A stretch of DNA of 52,022 nt. Source: Vibrio neptunius. GTDB taxonomy: Bacteria; Pseudomonadota; Gammaproteobacteria; Enterobacterales; Vibrionaceae. This document shows, piece after piece, positions 17,664 to 24,801 of this stretch. Where the stretch lies: positions 1-52,022 of the forward strand of contig NZ_JXXU01000045.1 of assembly GCF_000967495.1 (NCBI RefSeq). The letters run 5' to 3'. The notes below the pieces were generated by a model. That model saw only the letters and a list, made by a program, of their open reading frames with translations. It made no database searches and was not told where the DNA came from. The first letter of the stretch is position 1. Each line of letters opens with the position of its first letter. The position numbers and the translations under genes are program-made.

Positions 17664-17810
17664 ATGACCCATCAATTAACACCCGAATCTCTATCGCTTT
17701 TTACTAGCCACCCTTCCAATGACATGATTCAAGGCATACCCCGCGATTGGATTGCCTTGTCACGCTTCATCAATTCTCCACTGCGCATTTTTCGTCATAA
17801 TCACCAATAA
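17664..17810 (+). CDS. Small ORF of unknown status
   Basis: A 48-codon open frame from the ATG at 17664. I recognise no family. A GGGGAGGA purine run (17643-17650) lies 13 bases upstream, a little far for a ribosome binding site. It could be a short gene or the 5' fragment of a lost one. It directly follows the yicC terminator and precedes a GTGCCTGTC motif at 17879-17887 that is inverted at 19991-19999. Confidence 0.2.
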   Translation: MTHQLTPESLSLFTSHPSNDMIQGIPRDWIALSRFINSPLRIFRHNHQ

Positions 17811-18089
17811 AACGAATGATGACTGTATAGGCGGACAGTAAAGAGAAGGCAACGCATTGCTGGAAAATATTCTTTATGGTGCCTGTCTTTGTTATTTATT
17901 GTTATTTATTTTTAGATCAAATATTAAAACACGTACGGTCGCCCTGTATGATTTACACTCTCACAAGAAAAGAGTTTATTAATATATAAAATATAATAAT
18001 ATTAGTTACATTGAACATAATCACCCATATTACGCACCAAGAAAAATAGTTATGATTTCATGCTCTTTATTCAATAATGTGAGTAAATC
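17811..18089. other. Gene-free leader of the toxin island
   Basis: No gene seen. The stretch is very AT-rich from 17890 on and contains GTGCCTGTC at 17879-17887, a motif found inverted upstream of the RAYT transposase fragment (19991-19999), so this may be an element end. The promoter of the DUF3289 gene must lie here, but I could not pick a convincing -35/-10 pair. Confidence 0.4.
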
Positions 18090-19478
18090 ATGAGCAGGAA
18101 TCCTCCACCGAAAGGTCGAAGCTATCCATTCGCACAGCGCGGTAGTGCTTTTTGGGAAAAGTGTCATGTCACATATGATCAAGCGGTTGATATGTATTAT
18201 GACCAAACCGCGATGCAGCAACATTTAGGGCATAATCCTATTGTGAATTCATTGGTTTATAAAAGAGTCACATATCCAAACATTTTTGATGCCCAAAGAG
18301 CATATACACAGGATCAGAATGCTTTTTACCAAAAGAAAGAGCAGGAACAGCTTGCGTTTGAAGCAAGAGGCATCAAGGCATTTAAAAACATGAATGATGC
18401 GATCCGTGGTCGCTTAAATCCTACGGAAGATGGTTTGGCTAATCCGCTTGAGCGTCCGTTAAAACCAATGGGTGACGTATCAAAGGGCATTTTCGAACAG
18501 TTTACGAATGAAGTTGTTCATGAGCCGTCAGATAGAAGTGCAGAGACAGCCTCCGTTCAGCCCAATTTGCCTGAAATTCAAGCCAGCGAAGATGGACGCG
18601 AATCCGTTCAAGAACAGTGGCAACCTGTGGCGGGAGATTTTTCGTTATTGGTTTTTGAAACAAAAAATAAAATGGATACATTTTGTCATCATAAAGGTAG
18701 TTCAGATTGTAATGATGAAGCTATATGTCCAAAAGATATGAGATATGGAGATGAATCAAGAGATGTTATTGAGTCTTATGGATTGATGCAACCATTTAAA
18801 AATAAAATGCGTTATTCACCCTCAATGGGGTATGACGTGGTTTCAGAAGACCAGTTTGCTTTACCAGCTAGTGAACATTTTAAGCGTATGCGTAGTTTGG
18901 CAAATGATGCGGTTTTAGGTGTTGGCTTTTCAACCGAGGGCGAAACGCAAGGTATCTTTTTTGAAATGGTTGATAAATTTGAGCGCAATGAGGGCGGTTA
19001 CTACAGTAATCCATTGCTAAGTAAGGCATTGCAAGGACATGAGACAACTCAACGTTTTCATGAAGCTCTAAAAAAATGCCTAGGTGACAACGTTAAGGAT
19101 GGTAGGTTACCCGATGATATTCTCAGTGTTTCAAGTCAATACATGATGTCCTTAGAAGGTGAGAGGCTGCCTAAGTTTGATTCAAGTCCACTTGGCAGAG
19201 ACCTTTCTAACGGTACAGTGCTTAGTGTTCACGATATTTGGTCATTGCGTGTTTATGTTGAGCGACTTGAATATAAAGGAAATAAAATTAGAGGGATATT
19301 TAAGTATGAAGTTCAAGATCACTTTGGACTCGATACTAATGACATTAATCATGATTTTAGCGATGGTATTAAAAAGCAATACGAACAGTTGGAAGGATTT
19401 CGCTCTTGGTATTTGCTTCAACACTTTAAAGGATACGGTTATAAACCATTCATCACTAAAATAGACTTTGAACTATGA
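18090..19478 (+). CDS. DUF3289 domain protein, putative secreted antibacterial toxin
   Basis: The 462-aa protein has no signal peptide or membrane segment. Residues 1-55 form a polar, Arg/Pro/Tyr-rich start (RNPPPKGRSYPFAQRG), about 55-150 are variable and charged, and the C-terminal part (about 220-462) matches my memory of DUF3289, ending with VQDHFGLDTNDI, then GFRSWYLLQHFKGYGYKPF. DUF3289 proteins occur beside type VI secretion genes and are suspected effectors; catalysis is unknown. The strongest context clue is that its stop overlaps the start of a small membrane protein by four bases (ATGA), and that its last 34 codons are duplicated at 21361 with a second copy of the partner. This is the toxin-tail plus immunity pattern of polymorphic toxins. 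Toxin activity and type VI delivery are inference. Confidence 0.7.
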   Translation: MSRNPPPKGRSYPFAQRGSAFWEKCHVTYDQAVDMYYDQTAMQQHLGHNPIVNSLVYKRVTYPNIFDAQRAYTQDQNAFYQKKEQEQLAFEARGIKAFKNMNDAIRGRLNPTEDGLANPLERPLKPMGDVSKGIFEQFTNEVVHEPSDRSAETASVQPNLPEIQASEDGRESVQEQWQPVAGDFSLLVFETKNKMDTFCHHKGSSDCNDEAICPKDMRYGDESRDVIESYGLMQPFKNKMRYSPSMGYDVVSEDQFALPASEHFKRMRSLANDAVLGVGFSTEGETQGIFFEMVDKFERNEGGYYSNPLLSKALQGHETTQRFHEALKKCLGDNVKDGRLPDDILSVSSQYMMSLEGERLPKFDSSPLGRDLSNGTVLSVHDIWSLRVYVERLEYKGNKIRGIFKYEVQDHFGLDTNDINHDFSDGIKKQYEQLEGFRSWYLLQHFKGYGYKPFITKIDFEL

Positions 19479-19583
19479 GAGTATTAATTAGATATATTTT
19501 GCTTACTATCCCTCTGCTTTTCTTAGGTTTGGCGTGGTTTGGTGTGGTCTTTGGAATAGATTTAATCCCTGATGGTTTCTTAC
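19373..19583 (+). repeat. Direct repeat, copy 1 (toxin 3' end + immunity 5' end)
   Basis: From 19373 the sequence recurs at 21361 (offset 1988). By eye there are only four mismatches over the first 210 bases, covering the last 34 toxin codons and the first 36 immunity codons; beyond that the copies diverge, including at synonymous sites. Confidence 0.92.
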
Positions 19584-19792
19584 GTGATGATACCGTTGAA
19601 TATAGCGGAGATGGTAAAAAACCAACGGGACTTGTTTCACAAAATTTATTTGACTCCATCGCTATTGTTGCAATGATCCCTGGCTTTTTTATTGGTTCGA
19701 TATATACGGCTTATAAAAAACTTTGGTGGTGGTTTGCTGCTTACATGTTTCTAGGTTTTGGCTTTTGGCTTTACCTTAAGTTGCCAGGGTGA
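19475..19792 (+). CDS. Small membrane protein, putative immunity to the DUF3289 toxin
   Basis: A 105-aa protein with three predicted membrane segments: about residues 8-28, 60-78 and 84-101, and a short loop rich in Asp and Gly (DDTVEYSGDGKKP) between the first two. Its ATG overlaps the toxin stop in an ATGA tetramer, so translation is coupled. A paralogue at 21463 has only 11 differences over the first 91 residues and then a different C-terminus. Position, size, membrane location and duplication beside an orphan toxin tail all suggest an immunity protein acting in the inner membrane. I know no named family for it. Such topology would fit a toxin that attacks from the periplasm or membrane. 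Confidence 0.65.
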   Translation: MRVLIRYILLTIPLLFLGLAWFGVVFGIDLIPDGFLRDDTVEYSGDGKKPTGLVSQNLFDSIAIVAMIPGFFIGSIYTAYKKLWWWFAAYMFLGFGFWLYLKLPG

Positions 19793-20124
19793 GATCGTGA
19801 ACGTTTTTTAGACAAAACAGCGCTCGATTTGACGATCACATTTAGCTGTGATCTTATACTCCCTTTTTAGGGAGAGCATCATGGACATTGACCACTTCAA
19901 AGAACATTTTCAAACGATTACCGACCAACGCCAAGGTGCAAAAGTCACTTATTGCCTGTTTGAAGAAATATAAGGACAAAGAAATATAAGGACAGGCACT
20001 ATTAAAAAGTAACAAACAAATCAATTGCGTACATTATCTCCACCGCTGCAACTTTCTCACTTTGCCTGTTTTCTTGTGATGCTTATTGACTCACTCTTAT
20101 CCTACAGAATAAGGAGGGAAAGTC
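19793..20124. other. Transposon debris without intact gene
   Basis: Contains an inverted repeat GATCACA-TGTGATC (about 19835-19855), the ISAs1-type transposase fragment at 19881-19973, a tandem doubling of a 16-base unit (GAAATATAAGGACAAA-like) at about 19964-19995, and GACAGGCAC at 19991-19999. The last is the inverse of 17879-17887. Confidence 0.6.
19881..19973 (+). pseudogene. ISAs1-family transposase, N-terminal remnant
   Basis: The open frame of 30 codons starts MDIDHFKEHFQTITDQRQ and continues AKVTYCLFEEI before a stop. The DHFxxHFxxxxDxR pattern is the start of ISAs1-family (H-repeat) transposases, which normally run to about 370 aa; the rest is missing. A GGGAGA ribosome binding site precedes the ATG at a suitable distance. 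H-repeats of this family accompany Rhs toxin loci in E. coli, so finding one next to a toxin/immunity pair is telling. Confidence 0.7.
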
Positions 20125-20652
20125 ATGACTACACCGCGAAAACAGCAAGTCTGTTTAGAGGCCACTCGTTATTATCACTGTGTCTCTCGTTGTGTTCGTC
20201 GTTCATTTTTATGTGGATATGACACGCAACATAAACGTGATTACGAACATCGAAAGTCATGGGTTGAGAAGCGGATACATCTTCTTTCTCAAATTTACAC
20301 CATAGATGTGTGCGCCTATGCCGTCATGAGTAACCACTACCATATTGTGGTGCATATTGATAAAGAACGGGCATCCACTTCGTTGGGAAAGGCTGCATGG
20401 TACAATGAAAGGCACTTACGATGCATTCTAAAACAACTGGGAATCGATGAAGCTAAACTATTGGTTGGCGTTTTTAGTTCTACTGCTCTGGCAGGTGGTA
20501 TCCTTGGGGTTTTGGCTGTAGCTTCTATCCCTGCTACGTTTTTGGCTGGAACACTCATAATAGTAGGATCTAGCTTTGCAGTTTGGACTATTGATAAAAC
20601 TACTGATTTTCAAAGTAAAGTTGTAGAGGGTGCTATTGAAAATTTTAATTAG
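20125..20652 (+). pseudogene. Chimeric ORF: RAYT/IS200-type transposase head fused to an orphan toxin-like tail
   Basis: Residues 1-83 are the N-terminal part of a Y1/REP-associated tyrosine transposase, with YYHCVSRCVRRSFLCGYD near residue 16 and the metal-binding HUH motif NHYHIVVH at 70-77. The family continues for another 100-200 residues with the catalytic tyrosine, which is absent. At about residue 84 (base 20375) the sequence switches to an unrelated 92-aa tail: a basic amphipathic part, then two hydrophobic segments (about 112-130 and 132-150) rich in Ala/Gly/Val, ending WTIDKTTDFQSKVVEG. The hydrophobic hairpin recalls pore-forming toxin ends. The stop overlaps the start of an immunity-like gene. 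I read it as a transposase remnant joined by recombination to a displaced toxin 3' end; whether the fusion is expressed is unknown. GGAGGG at about 20113 gives the ATG at 20125 a good ribosome binding site. Confidence 0.7.
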
Positions 20653-21042
20653 TGTATTTTTAATAGCTATCATAGCCCTGCTAGGGTATGTGGCATATTT
20701 ATGTGCAAGCCCTTTATTTGCTCGATTGAACAAATAGAGAGCGTTCCTTTTTCCTATGTGCCATTCCCATTTATGGCATTGTTTGGTTTTTTTGTTCTCG
20801 TTATATCGATAGTTTTTATTTTACTTCCATTACAATTTATTCGAGGTAAAAGAAAAGGGTCTATTCGATGGTTCTATATTCCAATGCTTATTGGTGCATT
20901 GATAGGAACTGGCGTTAACTATGCTAATTTTTATTTAGTGATTAAACCCAATAATATGATTGAGTGTCCTGAAAAAGTAGGTTACAAAAAAAACTTAATG
21001 AGTGACTATGTTTCTGATATTTCCTTGTGCGAGAAGTTCTAA
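20636..21042 (+). pseudogene. Frameshifted small membrane protein, putative immunity gene
   Basis: Two frames together make one sensible protein. A TTG at 20636, preceded by AGAGGG at five bases, overlaps the end of the chimeric ORF and reads KILISVFLIAIIALLGYVAY then ASPLFARLNK before TAG at 20735. The next frame continues IESVPFSYVPFPFMALFGFF and on to the stop at 21042, with two more membrane segments. Adding one A to the A-run at 20732-20734 joins them as FARLNK-IESVPF, giving about 135 aa with three membrane segments. The part after the shift could also be expressed from the ATG at 20701 as a 113-aa protein. The overlap with the upstream toxin-like tail suggests an immunity gene. A sequencing error in the A-run would look the same. 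Confidence 0.55.
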
Positions 21043-21120
21043 AATTTGTCGATTATCATAATTGGTTTAATCCGCACCTAAACCAATCTTTTTCTGGTTC
21101 GATGTTTCTCATCTCGGGAA

Positions 21121-21357
21121 AAGGTCACAACCATTAAAGCTCTTACACCTGAGCAACAGAAAATCCAAGAGTTAGAAGTTTAAAAACCGAATGGGTCCCA
21201 GCGACTGGTTACCTGACCCAAATTCAGGCCAAGAGAAACATCAGCTATTACCTGATGAACTACTACAATAGGCAACGGCCCCATCAAACAAATGATGGGC
21301 TATCGCCAGTGGATGCCGAGAATCGGCTTAAATCTGTGTCCGGAATTTGTTGACCAC
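21121..21357 (+). mobile_element. IS3-family remnant (orfA scrap joined to orfB 3' end and right terminus)
   Basis: A scrap of orfA reading IKALTPEQQKIQELE ends at about 21180, and from 21183 to 21353 the frame WVPATGYLTQIQAKRN, then YYNRQRPHQTNDGLSPVDAE is the C-terminus of an IS3-type DDE transposase with its own stop. The central part of the element is deleted. The likely IS right end (CCGGAATTTGTTGACCAC) finishes at about 21357, three bases before the duplicated toxin tail begins at 21361. No matching left terminus was found nearby. Confidence 0.8.
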
Positions 21358-21360
21358 TAC

Positions 21361-21466
21361 AAAGCAATACGAACAGTTGGAAGGATTTCGCTCTTGGTAT
21401 TTGTTTCAACACTTTAAAGGATACGGTTATAAACCATTCATCACTAAAATAGACTTTGAACTATGA
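21361..21466 (+). pseudogene. Orphan 3' end of the DUF3289 toxin gene
   Basis: The last 34 codons of the toxin at 18090, nearly identical in DNA, without any start codon or ribosome binding site. It abuts the right end of the IS3 remnant and overlaps the following immunity paralogue by four bases, as in the intact copy. This is an orphan toxin-tail module: not expressible by itself but able to recombine into the intact gene upstream. Confidence 0.88.
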
Positions 21467-21789
21467 GAGTATTAATTAGATATATTTTGCTTGCTATCCC
21501 TCTGCTTTTCTTAGGTTTGGCTTGGTTTGGAGTGGTCTTTGGAATAGATTTAATCCCTGATGGTTTCTTACATGATGATACATTTGAATATAGTGGAGAT
21601 GGGAAAAAACCAACAGGTTTTATATCTCAAAGCTGGTTTGATTCCGTATCCATTGTAGCTATGGTTCCCGGTTTTTTTATAGGCTCTATATACACCGCCT
21701 ACAAAAAACTTTGGTGGTGGTTTGGGGCTTATATGCTTATCGGTGGTTTACCCGTTGGTATTTTTTCTATCGCGGTGTATTTGGGATGA
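21463..21789 (+). CDS. Second putative immunity protein, paralogue of the one at 19475
   Basis: A 108-aa three-segment membrane protein. It matches the 19475 protein at 80 of the first 91 residues by eye, then has a different C-terminus (GGLPVGIFSIAVYLG against FGFWLYLKLPG). DNA identity is very high in the first 120 bases and much lower afterwards, with many silent changes, so it looks like an allele from another lineage rather than a recent tandem copy. It has an ATG but no dedicated promoter that I can see; transcription could come through the upstream debris. A likely role is protection against a related toxin variant. Confidence 0.6.
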   Translation: MRVLIRYILLAIPLLFLGLAWFGVVFGIDLIPDGFLHDDTFEYSGDGKKPTGFISQSWFDSVSIVAMVPGFFIGSIYTAYKKLWWWFGAYMLIGGLPVGIFSIAVYLG

Positions 21790-22245
21790 TTTAACTAAAA
21801 TTCTTTAATCCGTATCGACATGTAGGAGCCAAGGCGGGATCGCACTTGGTTAACTAATGTGATCTAATTATGCTAAACCCTTAGAAATACAGTCAGTTTG
21901 AACCTTATAGAACACTAATCTGTCGTAAAAGATTCTCGATCGGACATCAAAGGAGTCAGGTCTTACTTTTTGCCACTATTCTACTAATTCTTGAGTCATG
22001 TAACCCAAATAACTCCCCTAGCTGCTTAGGACGAAACTGTTTAGTGGGAATTTCTGCGATATCACCCTCTATCACATTTGAACTTTCCATGTGGCGGTTA
22101 ATGAACTCTTCACTGCCCAGAACACTTGTTGTTTAAGGTTGTTCCATAATAGGGTTAAAGCCATGCTCAAGTTAATTGACTAAAAACAAATCAAACAAAC
22201 ATGTTGCATATTAATCTAAAAGAGATGATTAGAATCAGGATAATT
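21790..22245. other. Right flank of the toxin island
   Basis: No intact gene. It holds the minus-strand transposase remnant at 21956-22132; the rest (21790-21955 and 22133-22245) shows nothing I can identify. The sequence is AT-rich near its right end. Confidence 0.5.
21956..22132 (-). pseudogene. RAYT/IS200-type transposase, C-terminal remnant
   Basis: Translating the minus strand gives 58 codons with VLGSEEFINRHMESSNVIEG and then KQFRPKQLGELFGLHDSRI followed by SRIVAKSKT and a stop. This is the C-terminus with a helix-turn-helix typical of Vibrio REP-associated transposases. The frame is closed by a stop just upstream. It is on the opposite strand from the transposase head at 20125, so the two are not simply halves of one copy in place. 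Confidence 0.65.
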
Positions 22246-22277
22246 AAAAAAGCCCCGCTCTAAGAGCGGGGCTTTTT
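22246..22277. terminator. Bidirectional rho-independent terminator
   Basis: A perfect 10-base stem AGCCCCGCTC with GAGCGGGGCT, loop TAA, flanked by A and T runs on both sides. It terminates the purine permease (minus) and closes the toxin island (plus). Confidence 0.93.
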
Positions 22278-22292
22278 AGTTTCAAAATCTTA

Positions 22293-23663
22293 TTACAACA
22301 GTACCAAGTACGTCAGGAATATAGCCGATAGAGCGTAAATCACTGGATGCACCTGTTTACCTTTACCTGCCACAACCATGGTAAATGCATAGCTGATAAA
22401 ACCCATCGCCATACCGTTGGCTGGTGAAAAACTTAGAACGGTGAACATGATGGTAAAGAATGCCGCAATGCGGGATTCTTTTTGTTCCCAGCTAATTTGC
22501 CCTAAACGCCCGATCATATAAATGCCAACAACGACCATCGCTGGTGCCACCATGGCGGCTGAAAAAATCGAAAACAATGGATATAGGAATAGAGAGACTA
22601 GGAACAAGCCCGCAACCATCACGGCGGCCAATCCGGTTTTGGCACCCTGAGAAGAGGCAATGCCAGACTCTGAGAAGGCAGTAATAGAGGTGGTTCCCAG
22701 AACTGAACCAATCACTGTGCCACCAGCATCTGCGACCAATGCAGAACGTGCATTGGGTACTTTACCATCCTTATCGATGATCCCTGCATCACGGCCAACA
22801 CCAACAATCGTACTCAGGCCATCAAAGAAGTCGACAATCAAGAAAATAATCACAATAAACAACAGGTCAAACATTTTGTCCGCTGTTAATCCTGAAAAAT
22901 CAAACACCGCACCAAAGCTGCCCGCTAAGCTTGGCGGAGCAGAGACCAATTGCTCTGGAATCGGCGCGTTGTTGGTCCCCATCACCATGTCAGCAAAGAC
23001 AGTTAACACAATAGCAGTAACAAAAGAAATAAAGGTCGCGAGCTTGATATCGCGCACCATGCAACCCAAAGCGACAAAGATACTGATGTAAGCAATGATG
23101 ACCTGTGGGTCTGTCACCTTGCCCATGCTGACCAAAATGATCGGGTTAGAAACAATAATGCCGGCATTTTTAAGACCAAGAAAGGCAATGAACAATCCAA
23201 GCGAAACGGTAATCGCCAGCTTAAGATCTTCTGGTATCGACTCAATCATCGCTTTGCGGATATTGGTCATCGACAGAATCAGGTACAACACACCGGATAG
23301 AAAGATACCAAACAGCGCTTCATGCCACACCAAGGCAACCGAGCTACTCAGTAACATCCCTTTGAAGAAGCCATTCATGCTCATGCCTGGTGCCAACATC
23401 ACTGGGTAATTACCCCAAATGCCCATGATTAGCGTTGCTACTGCCGCTGCGATCGCCGTCGCCGTAAACACCGCACCTTTATCCATGCCGGGAATGCTAC
23501 CCAGAATGGCTGGGTTAACCGCCAGAATATAGCTCATTGCCAAAAACGTAATAAAGCCTGCGTACAGCTCAGTACCTAGGGTTGTGTTACGTTGAGTGAT
23601 TTTAAATACCGATTCCAGTACACCGGACTGATTCTGGTTTTTCAGGGTTGATTCGAGACTCAC
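22293..23663 (-). CDS. NCS2 family (AzgA-like) purine permease
   Basis: Inner-membrane nucleobase:proton symporter with about 12 membrane segments. The N-terminal block TTLGTELYAGFITFLAMSY and LAPGMSMNGFF near residue 85 place it in the AzgA-type branch (adenine or guanine/hypoxanthine permeases such as AdeP and GhxP of E. coli); VGRDAGIIDKDGKVPNARSA and TTSITAFSESGIAS are conserved in the second half. I choose the GTG at 23663, with AAAGG seven bases upstream, giving 456 aa; an earlier in-frame ATG at 23705 would add 14 residues and lacks a ribosome binding site. A perfect PurR-like operator lies 200 bases upstream, supporting a purine substrate. Which purine cannot be told. Confidence 0.9.
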   Translation of the reverse strand: MSLESTLKNQNQSGVLESVFKITQRNTTLGTELYAGFITFLAMSYILAVNPAILGSIPGMDKGAVFTATAIAAAVATLIMGIWGNYPVMLAPGMSMNGFFKGMLLSSSVALVWHEALFGIFLSGVLYLILSMTNIRKAMIESIPEDLKLAITVSLGLFIAFLGLKNAGIIVSNPIILVSMGKVTDPQVIIAYISIFVALGCMVRDIKLATFISFVTAIVLTVFADMVMGTNNAPIPEQLVSAPPSLAGSFGAVFDFSGLTADKMFDLLFIVIIFLIVDFFDGLSTIVGVGRDAGIIDKDGKVPNARSALVADAGGTVIGSVLGTTSITAFSESGIASSQGAKTGLAAVMVAGLFLVSLFLYPLFSIFSAAMVAPAMVVVGIYMIGRLGQISWEQKESRIAAFFTIMFTVLSFSPANGMAMGFISYAFTMVVAGKGKQVHPVIYALSAIFLTYLVLL

Positions 23664-23863
23664 AATGAAACCTTTACAAGTGGGGTAAATAGTAAACGGA
23701 TCCAATGCTGTATTGAAGAGAGAGGGGGCAAAGAAACTGTAGTCACCGAGATAGGCTCAGCGGTAGAAACGTCCAATCCATTTCATCAGACATATACAGC
23801 ATTTAATCGTTTGCGCGGATTTTAAGGATCTTGAGTGAAATCTCAATGCTTTTATGCAAATTT

Positions 23864-23877
23864 AGCAAACGTTTGCT
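23864..23877. promoter_or_regulatory. PurR-type operator
   Basis: AGCAAACGTTTGCT is a perfect 14-base palindrome that matches the core of the PurR consensus (ACGCAAACGTTTGCGT). It lies in the 253-base gap between tonB and the purine permease, 200 bases upstream of the permease start on the minus strand. Purine-dependent repression of the permease is the natural reading. Confidence 0.85.
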
Positions 23878-23916
23878 TCGAACGTGTATTGGTCACACCA
23901 ATACTAGGTTCATTCA

Positions 23917-24801
23917 CTACTGAACGTAAAACCGAACTGGAACCGTCCAAGTTAAGGTCGCACCGCTGACTTCATCTGGTGGTAATGGCAATGGCATAGC
24001 ACGGTAGACAAGATCCACCGCCTCTTTATCGAGCGATTCTGTTCCGCTACTGCGTACCAGTTTGACGCCCAGTACTTGCCCCGCTCTATCCATAGTAAAA
24101 GTAATCAAGGGCACACCTTGTTTACGCATCCGCTTGGCGCGGCGCGGATACTGCTTATGCTGCTCAAGGTGCAGCACCAGTTGCTGCTTCCAACTCATCT
24201 TAACTTGTTTGAGGTGTTGGCTAAATGCCCCAGACACGCCTTGAATCTGCTTATGTTCTTTTTCGACTTCAAGCTTGGGAGCGCTCTTTTTAATCTGAGC
24301 GACCGAAGCCTGTTGGCTGACTGAAGGTGTCTCGGCTTGCGGCGTTTCCAACTGTTTTTGAACCTGTGCAACAGGTTTGCTCTCTACTTTCGTTTTTGGC
24401 TTCGCCTCTATTGGTTTTTCAGGCGTCGCAATCTCTGAGGAGCGCTGTGCTTCTTTGGCTATAATCGGAGATGGCTCCGGCACACTCTCGACCTCTTGTT
24501 GGATCTTCTGTTGTGGATCAATCGGCTCTGTACGAGCCATTGATGCCATAGAATCCATCGACTCATTTTGCTCAGGACCAGAGTTTAACGCGGGCTTTTC
24601 AACATGTGGCGCCGCGACGGGTGCAACCAAAGCAACACTGACGGGAATCGCTGCTGGCGGCTGAATAAATTTAGCTTTAGGTTGGTACAAATAATATACC
24701 GCAACAGCCAGATGAAAACCGACACTAATGATGATTCCAGGTAGCAACCATGGGCCAAAGCTATCATGCGCTATGGATCTGCCTAACTGACTGCCTCTCA
24801 T
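23917..24801 (-). CDS. tonB: TonB energy-transducing protein
   Basis: Transmits proton-motive-force energy from ExbB-ExbD to outer-membrane receptors. The 294-aa protein has an N-terminal membrane anchor (about residues 17-38), a long periplasmic linker rich in Pro, Glu and Lys (about 50-190), and a C-terminal TonB domain with HKQYPRRAKRMRKQGVPLI and LVRSSGTESLDKEAVDLVY, the YP motif being diagnostic. The start overlaps the exbD stop by four bases (ATGA). It is the last gene of the heme-acquisition cluster and so probably serves the receptor at 28678, though TonB can serve others too. Confidence 0.93.
   Translation of the reverse strand: MRGSQLGRSIAHDSFGPWLLPGIIISVGFHLAVAVYYLYQPKAKFIQPPAAIPVSVALVAPVAAPHVEKPALNSGPEQNESMDSMASMARTEPIDPQQKIQQEVESVPEPSPIIAKEAQRSSEIATPEKPIEAKPKTKVESKPVAQVQKQLETPQAETPSVSQQASVAQIKKSAPKLEVEKEHKQIQGVSGAFSQHLKQVKMSWKQQLVLHLEQHKQYPRRAKRMRKQGVPLITFTMDRAGQVLGVKLVRSSGTESLDKEAVDLVYRAMPLPLPPDEVSGATLTWTVPVRFYVQ

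Noticed and set aside
18030..18224. Minus-strand frame overlapping the DUF3289 gene start as an antitoxin
   Set aside because: It overlaps the toxin's 5' end in antisense, has no ribosome binding site, and the overlapping downstream membrane gene is a better partner.
23664..23930. Purine riboswitch upstream of the purine permease
   Set aside because: Vibrios can carry adenine riboswitches, but I could not find the conserved core loops here. The PurR palindrome explains the regulation better.
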